DNA from: an uncultured Oscillospiraceae bacterium
Lineage (GTDB): Bacteria; Bacillota; Clostridia; Oscillospirales; Oscillospiraceae
DNA length: 64,000 nt
Direction of reading: 5' to 3'
NCBI GenBank assembly: GCA_947627735.1
Contig: CANQXG010000006.1
Span: 1 to 64,000 of the forward strand
Numbering within the stretch: the stretch's first letter is position 1; each line of letters starts with the position of its first letter. The notes under the pieces are model-generated. The model saw only the letters and a list, made by a program, of their open reading frames with translations, did no database searches and was not told where the DNA came from. The position numbers and the translations under genes were made by a program. Shown here piece after piece: positions 1-8,134 of this stretch.

Positions 1-102
1 CTTCACACATCCGTCTACTTATTCCCTTACACTAGGGGGCTTTTTCCCTGTCCGTTTCGCTTGGTACAGTTCAATGTCCCCGGGGGACTCATTTTTTTCT
101 TT
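1..102. other. Intergenic left edge, no gene seen
   Basis: No reading frame here looks like a real protein. The stretch holds T-rich runs and a short GC palindrome near 79-91 that could help end transcription of the minus-strand gene next door, but the hairpin is too weak to call a terminator. Confidence 0.5.
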
Positions 103-876
103 TTACCGCCGCTGGTTCCGCTTCCAGATCAACCACAGCCCGCGGTGGATCAGGTCCTCGTCCACCTGGATGCCCTCCCGGCGGCAGTGGGGGATCACCG
201 CCCTGGCCCAGGGGCCGGTGGCCACCACGTGGGCGCTCTGGCCCAGCTCCTGCTCCATGCCTGCCAGCAGCCCGTCCAGCATGGCGGCGGCGCCGTAGAT
301 GATGCCCGAGCGCATGCTCTCGTCGGTGTTGCGGCAGATGATCCGCGCCGGGGCCTGGGGCAGCACGTCGTGCAGCAGGGACGCCCGGCTGGTGAGGGCG
401 GCGGCGGAGGCGGTGATGCCCGGGGCGATGACCCCGCCGATATAGCAGCCGGAGCCGTCCGTGACGCCCAGGCCGATGGCGGTGTCCATCTCCACAGTGA
501 TCACCGGCAGGGGATAGGCCGCCTGGGCCGCCACCGCGGCGGCCACGAAATCGCTGCCCAGCTGGGAGGGATCGTCCAGGCGGATGTTCAGCCCGGTCTT
601 CACACCCGGTCCCACCACCATCACGTCCCTGCAGGTGAGCTTTTCCAGCCCCCGGCGGACCACCAGCGTCAGCTCCGGCACCACCGACGACAGGATGCAC
701 CCGTCCAGGGCGGACAGGTCCGTATCCTCCCGGGCCAGCAGCAGGCCCATCAGCGCGGCGTACTCGTCCGCCGTGCGGCTGCGCGCCGTGGCCAGCTGGC
801 AGGAAAAGCGGATGCCATCGCCGTCCGCGCCGGCCATGGTGATGCGGGTATTGGACAGATCGACTGTCAGGATCAT
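103..876 (-). CDS. coaX: Type III pantothenate kinase-like protein (CoaX family), degenerate active site
   Basis: 257 aa, the usual length for CoaX, which phosphorylates pantothenate in the first step of CoA synthesis and has an acetate/sugar kinase fold. The family landmarks are present: an N-terminal DxxNT phosphate loop (D6-T10), GSD near 108, IGGVIAPG near 147-153 and NTxxSMRSG near 183-191. Several normally invariant positions differ: Gly8 of DxGNT is Ser, the Arg of G-A-D-R is Phe110, the second phosphate loop reads VEMDTA instead of D-x-GTA, and the TGG motif is TGP. It may be a diverged paralogue rather than the working kinase. The start was chosen at the third of four clustered possible codons because AGGAAG (885-890) lies 8 bases upstream and homologues begin MIL. 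It follows the SpoVB-like gene on the same strand by 47 bases. Confidence 0.75.
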   Translation of the reverse strand: MILTVDLSNTRITMAGADGDGIRFSCQLATARSRTADEYAALMGLLLAREDTDLSALDGCILSSVVPELTLVVRRGLEKLTCRDVMVVGPGVKTGLNIRLDDPSQLGSDFVAAAVAAQAAYPLPVITVEMDTAIGLGVTDGSGCYIGGVIAPGITASAAALTSRASLLHDVLPQAPARIICRNTDESMRSGIIYGAAAMLDGLLAGMEQELGQSAHVVATGPWARAVIPHCRREGIQVDEDLIHRGLWLIWKRNQRR

Positions 877-923
877 TTCCATCACTTCCTATGGGCCAAG
901 CATACCAAATTATCGCGGCGCTG

Positions 924-2423
924 TCAAAGGGTTCTTGCCCGCCGGCCCAGGGCCAGGCGGTATATCCCCAGCCCTAGGACCATGCTGACCGCCAGGGACA
1001 GGACGTTGCCGCCCGCGCCGGTGAGATGGCCGGCAAGCCTCGCCGCACCTCCCGCCAGCGCCGCGGCCAGAAGGATGCGCGCCGTTCGCCGCCGGCGGAC
1101 GCGAAAGCCGGATACCTTTTTCAGCCGCAGGATGCTCAGCGCGAAGTTGAACGCCTCCGTGAAGCATATCACGCCTATGTAGGCCGCCAAGCCCCACCGG
1201 GGCAGGGCCAGCCACACCAGCAGCGCCGACAGGCCCACGTCCGCGATGTTCACGTACATGCAGTACATCATCTCGCCCAGGCCCTTCAGGCACCCGTCCG
1301 CGGCGGTGTCCATGTACATCACCGGCACGATCAGCGCAAACATCCGGATGTACTGTCCCGCCTCCGCCGAGCCGTACAGCGCCACGGCCAGCTGGTCCCC
1401 CAGGGCCAGCAGCAGCGCCGCCGTCACCGCGCTGAAGGCCAGGCTCATCTCCAGCACGTCCTCCGCGGTGCGGCGTATGGCCCCGGTCCGGCCCTGTATC
1501 TGCTGCTCCGTCAGCCGGGGCACGATCAGCTCCGCCACCGCCAGCATCAGACAGGAGGGGAACAGCACCACCGGCAGGGCCATGCCCTGTATGACCCCGT
1601 AGCCCGCCAGAGCGTCCTCCGCCCCCAGCCCGGAGGCCCGCAGGCCCCGGGGCACCAGCAGATGCTGCAGGGTGGACAGGCCGCTTCGGCCGTAGGAGGC
1701 CGCCGCCAGAGGCAGGGCGATGCGCAGCATCCGGCCTGTCATGCCGGGCAGGGGGGCGTCCTCCCGCCTGCGGCGGATGCCGTACCGGCGCCGGTCCGCG
1801 AGGAAGGCAAGTCCCAGCGCCGCGGCGCCGATGAGCTGCCCCGCCAGAGTGCCGGCGGCGATACGGGCCACCGCCCGCTCCAGGTTCCCGGTGGGCACGG
1901 CGGTCAGCGCCAGGGCCGTCAGCAGGATGGTGGCCAGCTGCTGGGCCAGGGAGATGGCAACGCTTTTCCACACCCGGCCCACGGCGGTGAAGTAGCCGTG
2001 CATCACCGCCCCCAGCCCCTCCAGGGGCATGGTCACGGCCAGGAGCATCAGCGGCCGGACCGTGCGGGCGTCCTCCAGCCAGAGAAAGCCCAGCGGCTGG
2101 GCGCACACCAGCAGGGCGCTGCCGGAGATGAGGCCGAAAATGAGCCCGTACAGCAGGCAGCCGTCCAGAGCCTGGGCCGCCTCCTGGGGCCGGTCCATGC
2201 CCGTCTCCGCCGCCACCAGGCGGGTGACAGCGTAGCGGCTGCCGCTGACCGCCACCGTCATGGCCAGGGCGTTCACGCTCATCACCAGCTGGAACAGCCC
2301 CGTGCCCGCCTCGCCGATGCGGCTGACCAGCCACACCTGCCACACCATGCCCACCAGACGCATGGCCAGGCCCGATAGGGTGAGAAGGGCGGTGTTGAAG
2401 GCGAGAGTCCTGTCCCGATGCAA
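924..2423 (-). CDS. Polysaccharide/lipid II-type flippase, SpoVB-like MATE-fold protein
   Basis: 499 aa and almost wholly hydrophobic, with about 12-14 predicted membrane helices. It belongs to the MOP/MATE-like flippase group that includes SpoVB and MurJ relatives; in spore formers, members move lipid-linked precursors for spore cortex or wall polymers. The frame is open for 500 bases further upstream, but that part overlaps ispD and is a shadow. A TTG start at 2421-2423 is chosen because a GGAGGG site sits 7 bases upstream and the first helix follows at once. It is transcribed divergently from ispD. The exact substrate cannot be read from the sequence. Confidence 0.8.
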   Translation of the reverse strand: MHRDRTLAFNTALLTLSGLAMRLVGMVWQVWLVSRIGEAGTGLFQLVMSVNALAMTVAVSGSRYAVTRLVAAETGMDRPQEAAQALDGCLLYGLIFGLISGSALLVCAQPLGFLWLEDARTVRPLMLLAVTMPLEGLGAVMHGYFTAVGRVWKSVAISLAQQLATILLTALALTAVPTGNLERAVARIAAGTLAGQLIGAAALGLAFLADRRRYGIRRRREDAPLPGMTGRMLRIALPLAAASYGRSGLSTLQHLLVPRGLRASGLGAEDALAGYGVIQGMALPVVLFPSCLMLAVAELIVPRLTEQQIQGRTGAIRRTAEDVLEMSLAFSAVTAALLLALGDQLAVALYGSAEAGQYIRMFALIVPVMYMDTAADGCLKGLGEMMYCMYVNIADVGLSALLVWLALPRWGLAAYIGVICFTEAFNFALSILRLKKVSGFRVRRRRTARILLAAALAGGAARLAGHLTGAGGNVLSLAVSMVLGLGIYRLALGRRARTL

Positions 2424-2442
2424 ATGAAAGCCCTCCCTGCAC

Positions 2443-2471
2443 TTGCGTAAGATGAACCGAACGGTTATAAT
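2443..2471 (+). promoter_or_regulatory. Sigma-A promoter for ispD-ispF
   Basis: TTGCGT (2443-2448), 17-base spacer, perfect TATAAT (2466-2471). It lies about 40 bases ahead of the ispD start codon, between the divergent flippase and ispD genes. Confidence 0.75.
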
Positions 2472-2510
2472 CACTATATGGGACAAATCCGGCCTATATG
2501 AGGAGGAGCT

Positions 2511-3233
2511 ATGGGAGCGATGGCGGACAGACTGAAGACGGAGCGGCTGCCCCTGGCGGCGGCGGTGGTGGCGGCGGCGGGTTCCGCCAGCCGCTTCGGC
2601 GCCGATAAGCTGACGGCGGACCTGGAGGGGGAGCCGGTGCTGATCCGCGCGCTGCGGCCATTCCAGGCATTGGATGCCATCGGCTGGATCGTGGTTGTGA
2701 CCCGCGCCGGCAGCGAGGAGCGCATCGCCGCCCTGGCGGAAGACCACGGCATCACGAAGGTGTGCGCCGTGGTGGCCGGAGGCGAAACGCGGGTGCGGTC
2801 CTGCCTGGCGGGGGTGATGGCGGCGCCGCCGGAGGCGGAGCTGATCGCCGTCCACGACGGAGCGCGGCCTCTGGTGACGGAGGACGTGATCCTGGACGCT
2901 CTGTGGCAGGCCCACCGCCACACCGCGGCGGTGCCGGCGGTGCCCGTGCGGGACACCATCAAGCAGGCACGGGAGGGGATGGTGACCGCCACGCCGGACC
3001 GGTCGGTGCTGTTCGCCGTGCAGACGCCCCAGTGCTTCCAGCGGGACATCCTGGCGGCGGCGCTGGCGGACGCGGCGGTCAACGCCCCGGAGCTGACGGA
3101 CGACTGCGCGGCGGTGGAGCGCATCGGCGGGCGGGCGGCCCTGTCCCGGGGCAGCGAGGAGAACATCAAGATCACCACGCCGCTGGACCTGGAGCTGGCG
3201 CGGATCATTCTGAAAAGGAGGCGGCAGGGATGA
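2511..3233 (+). CDS. ispD: 2-C-methyl-D-erythritol 4-phosphate cytidylyltransferase
   Basis: 240 aa, full length. It adds CMP to MEP (third step of the non-mevalonate isoprenoid pathway) in the cytosol. The N-terminal nucleotide-binding loop reads [13 protein letters not shown], a mild variant of the family's A-A-G-x-G-x-R-M-G...K, and the HDGARP motif is intact near residue 124. An AGGAGGAG ribosome site precedes the ATG, which sits under a strong promoter. Its stop overlaps the ispF start by 3 bases (ATGA), so the two are translationally coupled and catalyse steps 3 and 5 of the same pathway. Confidence 0.95.
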   Translation: MGAMADRLKTERLPLAAAVVAAAGSASRFGADKLTADLEGEPVLIRALRPFQALDAIGWIVVVTRAGSEERIAALAEDHGITKVCAVVAGGETRVRSCLAGVMAAPPEAELIAVHDGARPLVTEDVILDALWQAHRHTAAVPAVPVRDTIKQAREGMVTATPDRSVLFAVQTPQCFQRDILAAALADAAVNAPELTDDCAAVERIGGRAALSRGSEENIKITTPLDLELARIILKRRRQG

Positions 3234-3697
3234 GGATCGGCCACGGCTATGACGCCCACCGGCTGACGGAGGGGCGCAGGCTCATCCTGGGCGGGGTGGA
3301 CATCCCCTTTGAAAAGGGCCTGCTGGGCCACTCGGACGCGGACGTGCTGCTGCACGCCCTGGCGGACGCCATATTGGGCGCGGCGGCGCTGGGGGACATC
3401 GGACAGCTGTTTCCCGACAGCGACCCGGCCACGGAGGGCATGGACAGCCGCGTCATCCTCCGGGCGGCGGCGGCTGAGGCGGGGTCGGCCGGCTACGCCG
3501 TGGAGAACTGCGACGTGACCGTCATCGCCCAGAGGCCGAAGCTGGCGCCCTATATCGATAGGATGCGGCGTAACATCGCCGCGGACCTGGGCGTGGATGT
3601 ATCGGCTGTCAGCGTGAAGGCCACCACCGAGGAGCGCATGGGCTTCACCGGCGCCGGCGAGGGCATCAGCGCCCACGCGGTGGTGCTGCTGCGCTGA
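3230..3697 (+). CDS. ispF: 2-C-methyl-D-erythritol 2,4-cyclodiphosphate synthase
   Basis: 155 aa, typical length. It forms the cyclic diphosphate of methylerythritol with release of CMP and works as a zinc-dependent trimer. The zinc ligands are visible as D8, H10 and H42 (motifs GYDAH and SDADVLLHA), and the C-terminal block [12 protein letters not shown] is intact. It starts inside the last codons of ispD. A strong hairpin with a T-run begins 14 bases after its stop. Confidence 0.96.
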   Translation: MRIGHGYDAHRLTEGRRLILGGVDIPFEKGLLGHSDADVLLHALADAILGAAALGDIGQLFPDSDPATEGMDSRVILRAAAAEAGSAGYAVENCDVTVIAQRPKLAPYIDRMRRNIAADLGVDVSAVSVKATTEERMGFTGAGEGISAHAVVLLR

Positions 3698-3711
3698 CGG
3701 ACCAAAGAAGG

Positions 3712-3758
3712 TCCCTCCCGCATACAATGGCCTGTGACCATTGCGGGAGGGATCTTTT
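3712..3758 (+). terminator. Terminator-like hairpin that also contains the next gene's ribosome site
   Basis: TCCCTCCCG (3712-3720) pairs with CGGGAGGGA (3744-3752), with an inner CAATGG/CCATTG stem (3725-3730, 3738-3743), followed by TCTTTT. The 3' arm holds the GGGAGG used by the GTG start at 3759. A smaller GGACC/GGTCC hairpin (3699-3714) overlaps the 5' arm and could compete with it. Confidence 0.6.
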
Positions 3759-4007
3759 GTGCAATATCTTCTGACATACCGAAGCCTGACCTACGCCCAG
3801 CGGGCGGGGCGTGTGCTGGAGCGGGCGGGGGTGACGGGGTGGCTGATGAAGGTCCCCCGGGACGCCTCGGCCCGGGGCTGCGCCTACTGCGTGGCCGTGC
3901 CGGCCCGGTACCGGGACAGGGCCGTGGCGGTGCTGACGGGGGCGCACCTGGCCCCGGAGAGGGTGCTGCTGCGCCGGGACGACGGCAGCTGGGAGGCGGC
4001 GGAATGA
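3759..4007 (+). CDS. DUF3343 putative sulfur/selenium carrier protein
   Basis: 82 aa. DUF3343 proteins are small, and homologues recur beside cysteine desulfurases and selenium-dependent molybdenum hydroxylase genes, hence the proposed Se/S carrier role. The family's cysteine motif is visible as RGCAYC around residues 43-48. The GTG start at 3759 is chosen for its GGGAGG site 8 bases upstream. The stop overlaps the start of the cysteine-desulfurase gene (ATGA), which strongly supports a joint function. The ribosome site lies in the arm of a terminator-like hairpin, so expression may be gated. The biochemical role is inferred from context. Confidence 0.8.
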   Translation: MQYLLTYRSLTYAQRAGRVLERAGVTGWLMKVPRDASARGCAYCVAVPARYRDRAVAVLTGAHLAPERVLLRRDDGSWEAAE

Positions 4008-5125
4008 TCTATCTGGACAGCGCGGCCACCAGCCTTCTCAAGCCCGCGGCGGTGCCCTACGCCATGGCACGGGCGGTGCGCACCATGGCCAGTCCCGGCA
4101 GGGGGGCGTATGACAGCGCCATGGCGGCGGCGGACACACTGCTGGACTGCCGGCTGGCGCTGGCGGACCTGTTCTGTGTCCGGGACCCGGCCCGGGTCGT
4201 GCTCACTTCCAGCGCCACCCACGGGCTGAACATCGCCATCCGCTCCCTGGTTGGACCGGGGGACCGGGTGGTGATCTCCGGTTACGAGCACAACGCGGTG
4301 TGGCGGCCGCTGCACGCCGTCGGGGCGCGGATCGATGTGGCGGCGTCGTCCCTGTTTCGGCCTGAGGAGGCGGTCAGGGCTTTCCGGGAGCGGCTGGACG
4401 GGGCCAAGGCGGCGGTGTGCACCCAGGTGTCCAACGTGTTCGGCTACATCCTGCCGGTGGAGCGGATCGCGGCGCTGTGCCGGGACGCGGGCGTGCCCCT
4501 CATCGTGGACGCGTCCCAGGGGGCGGGCTGCCTGGGGCTGGATTTCGACGGCATGGGCTGCGCCTTCGCGGCCATGCCCGGCCACAAGGGCCTGCTGGGA
4601 CCCCAGGGCACGGGGGTGCTGCTGTGCTCGGACGCATCGGCGGAGCCGCTGCTGGCGGGGGGCACCGGCTCTCTGAGCGCGGAGGCGGATATGCCCGCGT
4701 TCCTGCCGGACCGGCTGGAGGCCGGGACCCACAATGTGCCCGGTGCGGCTGGGCTGCTGGAGGGGGTGCGGTGGCTGGCCCGGCGGACGCTGCCGGCAGT
4801 GCTGGCCCACGAGCGGGAGCTGCTGGCGGCCTTCTCCCGGCGGCTGGAGCGCTATCCGGGGGTGCGGCAGTATCTGGCCCGGGACAGCGTCTGCCAGACG
4901 GGGGTGCTGTCGGTTTCCTACGACGGGGTGGACTGCGAAACGGCGGCGGCCCGGCTGGCGGAGCGGGGCGTGGCCGTGCGGGCGGGGCTGCACTGCGCGC
5001 CTCTGGCCCACAGGACGGCGGGCACCCTGGATACCGGCACGGTGCGCTTCAGCTTTTCCCCCTTCAACACCCTGGCGGAGGCGCTGGCCGCGGCGGATAT
5101 CGCGGGGGAGGTTTCCATTCATTGA
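4004..5125 (+). CDS. Cysteine desulfurase-family aminotransferase (class V, TIGR01977-like)
   Basis: 373 aa, PLP-dependent fold type I. The PLP Lys is K195 in PGHKGLLGPQGTG and the pyridine-N Asp is D169 in VDASQGAG. A cysteine in GLHCAPLAH (C331) fits the mobile Cys that takes sulfur or selenium in this subfamily. The enzyme would release S from cysteine (or Se from selenocysteine) and pass it on; the DUF3343 protein just upstream, with overlapping codons, is the likely partner. It resembles the subfamily linked to selenium-dependent molybdenum hydroxylases, but no such hydroxylase is in this window. The last codons hold the -35 box of the next gene. Confidence 0.88.
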   Translation: MIYLDSAATSLLKPAAVPYAMARAVRTMASPGRGAYDSAMAAADTLLDCRLALADLFCVRDPARVVLTSSATHGLNIAIRSLVGPGDRVVISGYEHNAVWRPLHAVGARIDVAASSLFRPEEAVRAFRERLDGAKAAVCTQVSNVFGYILPVERIAALCRDAGVPLIVDASQGAGCLGLDFDGMGCAFAAMPGHKGLLGPQGTGVLLCSDASAEPLLAGGTGSLSAEADMPAFLPDRLEAGTHNVPGAAGLLEGVRWLARRTLPAVLAHERELLAAFSRRLERYPGVRQYLARDSVCQTGVLSVSYDGVDCETAAARLAERGVAVRAGLHCAPLAHRTAGTLDTGTVRFSFSPFNTLAEALAAADIAGEVSIH

Positions 5126-5150
5126 CAGGAGCTGGAAATGCGGCTATAAT
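5122..5150 (+). promoter_or_regulatory. Consensus sigma-A promoter overlapping the desulfurase stop codon
   Basis: Perfect TTGACA (5122-5127), 17-base spacer, perfect TATAAT (5145-5150). The -35 box contains the TGA stop of the upstream gene. It drives the leader and the glycosidase gene. Confidence 0.85.
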
Positions 5151-5174
5151 AGCTGCGCCGGTGAGGCGAGATAT

Positions 5175-5225
5175 CGCGGACCTGGGTCCGCGCATCCTTG
5201 ACAGCCGTCAAGGATGTTTTATTTT
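5175..5225 (+). terminator. Two-hairpin leader with intrinsic terminator (possible attenuator)
   Basis: A perfect 8-bp palindrome (5175-5192, CGCGGACC/GGTCCGCG) is followed directly by a perfect 10-bp stem (CATCCTTGAC 5193-5202, GTCAAGGATG 5207-5216, loop AGCC) and TTTTATTTT. It lies downstream of the consensus promoter and only 18 bases before the glycosidase start, so transcripts from that promoter must read through it. Confidence 0.75.
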
Positions 5226-5243
5226 GATGAGGTGGCGACAGCG

Positions 5244-7151
5244 ATGACATCCTGGATCGAGAGCGTATATTCCGACGGCACGGCCCTGTTCGTCAGCGAC
5301 CCGTTCCCGGCGGTGGGCACGGCGGTGCGCATCCGGCTGCGAGCCTATGAGCACGCACCGATACAGGCGGTGCTGCTGCGGTATTTGCGCAACGGCCTGG
5401 AACAGGTGGCCTATGCCCGGCGGATCAAGACGGAGCGGGGCCTGGCCTGGTATGAGGCGGAGATGCCCGTGACGGAAAACCGGATGCGGTACCGGTTCGA
5501 CCTGGTGACGGACGAGGGACTGTTCTTCCTCACCCAGCAGGGGGTGAGCCGGTGCCTGCCGGACCACACCTATTACTTCACCGTGCTGGCGGACTATGTC
5601 CAGCCCGCGTGGGTGAAGCAGGCGGTGTTTTACCAGATCTTCCCCGAGCGGTTCTGCAACGGGGACCCCTCCAACGATGTGCGCTGCGGGGAATACGCCC
5701 AGGACGGCCACCCGGCCATCCGCATGGAGCGCTGGGACGACGAGCCGCTGCCTTATGAGAAAGGCTTCTGTCTGGACTTTTTTGGCGGGGACCTGGAGGG
5801 CATACGGCAGAAGATACCGTACCTGAAGGACCTGGGGATCACGGCGCTGTACCTGAACCCCATCTTCCGGGCGCCCTCCACTCATAAGTACGACTGCGTG
5901 GACTACTTCCATGTGGACCCCCACTTCGGCGGGGACGAGGCCCTGGCAGAGTTGAGCCAGGCGCTGCATGAAAACGGCATGCGCCTGGTGCTGGACATAT
6001 CCATCAACCACACCGGCGCCAACCACCGCTGGTTCAACCGGGACGGGATGTTCTTCCCGGTCGGCGAGGGGGCTTTCCACGACCCGGACAGCCGGGAGCG
6101 GGGATACTATTTCTTCGGAGAGGGGAACGCCTATCACGGCTGGGCCGGCAACGACAATCTGCCCACCCTCAACTACACCTCCCCGGACCTGCGGGAGCAG
6201 ATATACCGGGGGGAGGGGTCGGTGCTGAGAAAGTGGCTCAAGCCGCCCTATTCCATCGACGGCTGGCGCTTCGACGTGGCGGACACCTTCGCCCGCAACG
6301 ACCGGGTGCAGCTGGCCCATGCGCTGTGGCCGGAGATACGCCGGAGTATCCGCGCGGAGAATCCCCAGGCATACATCCTGGCGGAGGACTGGGGGGACTG
6401 CGCCGAATATCTGCAGGGCAGCGAGTGGGACGCGCCCATGAACTACTATGGTTGCGGCAGGCCCATCCGGCAGTTTTTGGGCCAGCCGGACCTGTTCATG
6501 GCCCGGGACGAGCTGCTGCGCCGGGCTTCCCGGGGCATGCAGGCGGAGGACCTGGCCCGGCGGATCGTCCAGCACCTGGGCAAGCTGCCCGGCGTCATCC
6601 AGGAGAACCAGTTCAACCTCTTTGACAGCCACGACGCCTCCCGGCTGCACAATGACCCGGCCATATCCCCCATGGCCTGGCGGGGGGCGGTGTACTTCCA
6701 GTTCATCCTGCCCGGCGCCGCCAGCGTCTACTACGGCGATGAGGCCGCCATCGGCGGGACCCTGGGGTCCAATGAGGGCTGCCGGTATCCCATGCCCTGG
6801 GGCAGCGGCTTTGAGAGCGGACAGGCCTTCCGGACCGTCAGGACCATGGCCCGGCTGAAGGCGGAGCACCCGGCTCTGTCCGGCGGGGGGATGCAGATCC
6901 TGTACGCGAAGGGGGACGTGATCGCCCTGGGCCGCAGCGACGATTCTGAGGCCTTCGCGGCGGTGATATCCGTATCCGATACGACCGAGCATATCCGCCT
7001 GCCCCTGGGCGTCATGGGCGCGGCGGGACTGGCGGAAACGGACGTGCTGGGGGAGAAGCTCACCTGGCGGCGGCTGGACGGGGACAGCATAGAGCTGACC
7101 GTGCCGCCCGGGATGTGCTACTTCGCAACCTGCGTGATGAAAGAAAAGTAA
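5244..7151 (+). CDS. Alpha-amylase family glycosidase (GH13, neopullulanase/cyclomaltodextrinase-like)
   Basis: 635 aa. An N-terminal beta-sandwich domain (about 1-120, CBM34-like position) precedes the (beta/alpha)8 barrel and a C-terminal beta domain. The GH13 signatures are intact: DISINHTG, the nucleophile D344 in GWRFDVAD, the acid/base E381 in LAEDWGD and D464 in DSHDAS. No signal peptide is seen, so it probably cleaves imported maltodextrins, pullulan fragments or cyclodextrins in the cytosol. The start at 5244 is preferred over an in-frame ATG at 5214, because 5214 lies in the terminator stem while 5244 has a GAGGTGG site 9 bases upstream. It is monocistronic, ended by a strong bidirectional hairpin. 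Confidence 0.92.
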   Translation: MTSWIESVYSDGTALFVSDPFPAVGTAVRIRLRAYEHAPIQAVLLRYLRNGLEQVAYARRIKTERGLAWYEAEMPVTENRMRYRFDLVTDEGLFFLTQQGVSRCLPDHTYYFTVLADYVQPAWVKQAVFYQIFPERFCNGDPSNDVRCGEYAQDGHPAIRMERWDDEPLPYEKGFCLDFFGGDLEGIRQKIPYLKDLGITALYLNPIFRAPSTHKYDCVDYFHVDPHFGGDEALAELSQALHENGMRLVLDISINHTGANHRWFNRDGMFFPVGEGAFHDPDSRERGYYFFGEGNAYHGWAGNDNLPTLNYTSPDLREQIYRGEGSVLRKWLKPPYSIDGWRFDVADTFARNDRVQLAHALWPEIRRSIRAENPQAYILAEDWGDCAEYLQGSEWDAPMNYYGCGRPIRQFLGQPDLFMARDELLRRASRGMQAEDLARRIVQHLGKLPGVIQENQFNLFDSHDASRLHNDPAISPMAWRGAVYFQFILPGAASVYYGDEAAIGGTLGSNEGCRYPMPWGSGFESGQAFRTVRTMARLKAEHPALSGGGMQILYAKGDVIALGRSDDSEAFAAVISVSDTTEHIRLPLGVMGAAGLAETDVLGEKLTWRRLDGDSIELTVPPGMCYFATCVMKEK

Positions 7152-7158
7152 ACGAGCG

Positions 7159-7188
7159 CCGCCCCGACGGAGATCCGTCGGGGCGGCA
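7159..7188. terminator. Bidirectional hairpin between convergent genes
   Basis: A 13-bp GC-rich stem (7159-7171 with 7176-7188, loop AGAT) lies between the glycosidase stop and the convergent S51 peptidase stop. T-rich DNA follows on the plus strand. Confidence 0.75.
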
Positions 7189-7206
7189 TGTTATATTCTT
7201 TCTTCT

Positions 7207-7929
7207 TTATTCGTCCAGGGGCAGCACGTCCCCGTCCTCGGCGATCTTCTCCATGATGCCGTCATGGATGAGCCACGCCTCGCCCCGCAGCTCCTCATGG
7301 CCGTCCAGGGACAGGATGTAGCTGCCGTCGGGCAGCACGAAGAACAGGTGCCCCTCGCTGTCGGGCATGGCGATGTCCTCGAACAGGTCCAGCCCGTCCA
7401 GCTCCGTGCCGGCCACGGTGTTGTAGTGGGGGATGATGTTCGCCTCCGTCAGCCCCAGGCCGGGCAGGAAGCGCTCATAGTCCGGGTCCAGGGCCTCGCC
7501 CTCCAGCTCCGGGTGGGAGTAGACGACGTCGGCGCAGTTCATGCTCCCGGCGCTGATGCCCATGAGCACCCCATCGTAGTCCTGCAGCAGCTCCCGCAGG
7601 CCGATCTCCTGAAAAAAGGCGTTCTGGGTGGGCACATGACCCCCGGCCAGGATGATAAGGTCCGCGCTGGCGATCAGCGCGGCGGCGTCGTCGGCGGTGC
7701 GCCAGTCCAGCACGTCGAAGGACGTGAAGGCGAAGCCCGCGTGCTCCAGGCTCTCGGCCATGGACGCGCCGATCATGTCCGTGAACTCCTCGCCGTCCGG
7801 GTCGGAGCAGACGAACAGCGCCTGGCAGGGATAGGGCAGGGCCAGGTGCAGCTCATGGATGAAGCCGTTGGCGGGGTTCACATCCGGGCTGCCCGGACCG
7901 GTGGGGCTGCTGGTGAAAAAACAGATCAT
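7207..7929 (-). CDS. Peptidase S51-like protein (peptidase E / class I glutamine amidotransferase-like fold)
   Basis: 240 aa. The nucleophile elbow MGISAGSM (Ser126) and the preceding LAGGHVPTQN block mark the S51 family, which includes aspartyl dipeptidase (PepE) and cyanophycinase. It is probably cytosolic, since no signal peptide is seen. PepE cleaves Asp-X dipeptides; the substrate here is not certain, because the family also holds uncharacterised members. The start is set at 7929, where AAAGGAG lies 7 bases upstream; the nearer upstream ATG (7934) opens only a two-codon frame. A TATAAT/TTGCTT promoter lies upstream on the minus strand. Confidence 0.8.
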   Translation of the reverse strand: MICFFTSSPTGPGSPDVNPANGFIHELHLALPYPCQALFVCSDPDGEEFTDMIGASMAESLEHAGFAFTSFDVLDWRTADDAAALIASADLIILAGGHVPTQNAFFQEIGLRELLQDYDGVLMGISAGSMNCADVVYSHPELEGEALDPDYERFLPGLGLTEANIIPHYNTVAGTELDGLDLFEDIAMPDSEGHLFFVLPDGSYILSLDGHEELRGEAWLIHDGIMEKIAEDGDVLPLDE

Positions 7930-7972
7930 GTCATGACTCCTTTGCTGCGGGCGGGTGGCCGTCCGCGGCTGT

Positions 7973-8001
7973 ATTATACATGCCTTTGGCCCGGAAAGCA
8001 A
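7973..8001 (-). promoter_or_regulatory. Promoter for the S51 peptidase gene
   Basis: Read on the minus strand: TTGCTT (7996-8001), 17-base spacer, perfect TATAAT (7973-7978), about 44 bases ahead of the start codon. Confidence 0.6.
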
Positions 8002-8059
8002 TACGTCCGGCGGCCAGGAAGGGGAGAGAAAGATTTTTCCGGATCACATAACAAAACTA

Positions 8060-8088
8060 TTGATTCATTATGGTAAACCTGATAAAAT
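8060..8088 (+). promoter_or_regulatory. Promoter for the M60 peptidase/scaffold pair
   Basis: TTGATT (8060-8065), 17-base spacer, TAAAAT (8083-8088), in a short AT-rich island about 47 bases ahead of the start codon. Confidence 0.6.
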
Positions 8089-8134
8089 ATGACAGAATAT
8101 GACCACCCTAGTGGACCAGAACAGAGGTGTAGCC

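Noticed and set aside
61..1182. Plus-strand frame over the coaX and flippase region
   Set aside because: It is a His/Arg/Gly-rich shadow of the minus-strand genes, with no ribosome site or homology signal.
2424..2921. N-terminal extension of the flippase frame
   Set aside because: The extra part overlaps ispD on the other strand, has no membrane character, and a TTG with a good ribosome site lies at 2423.
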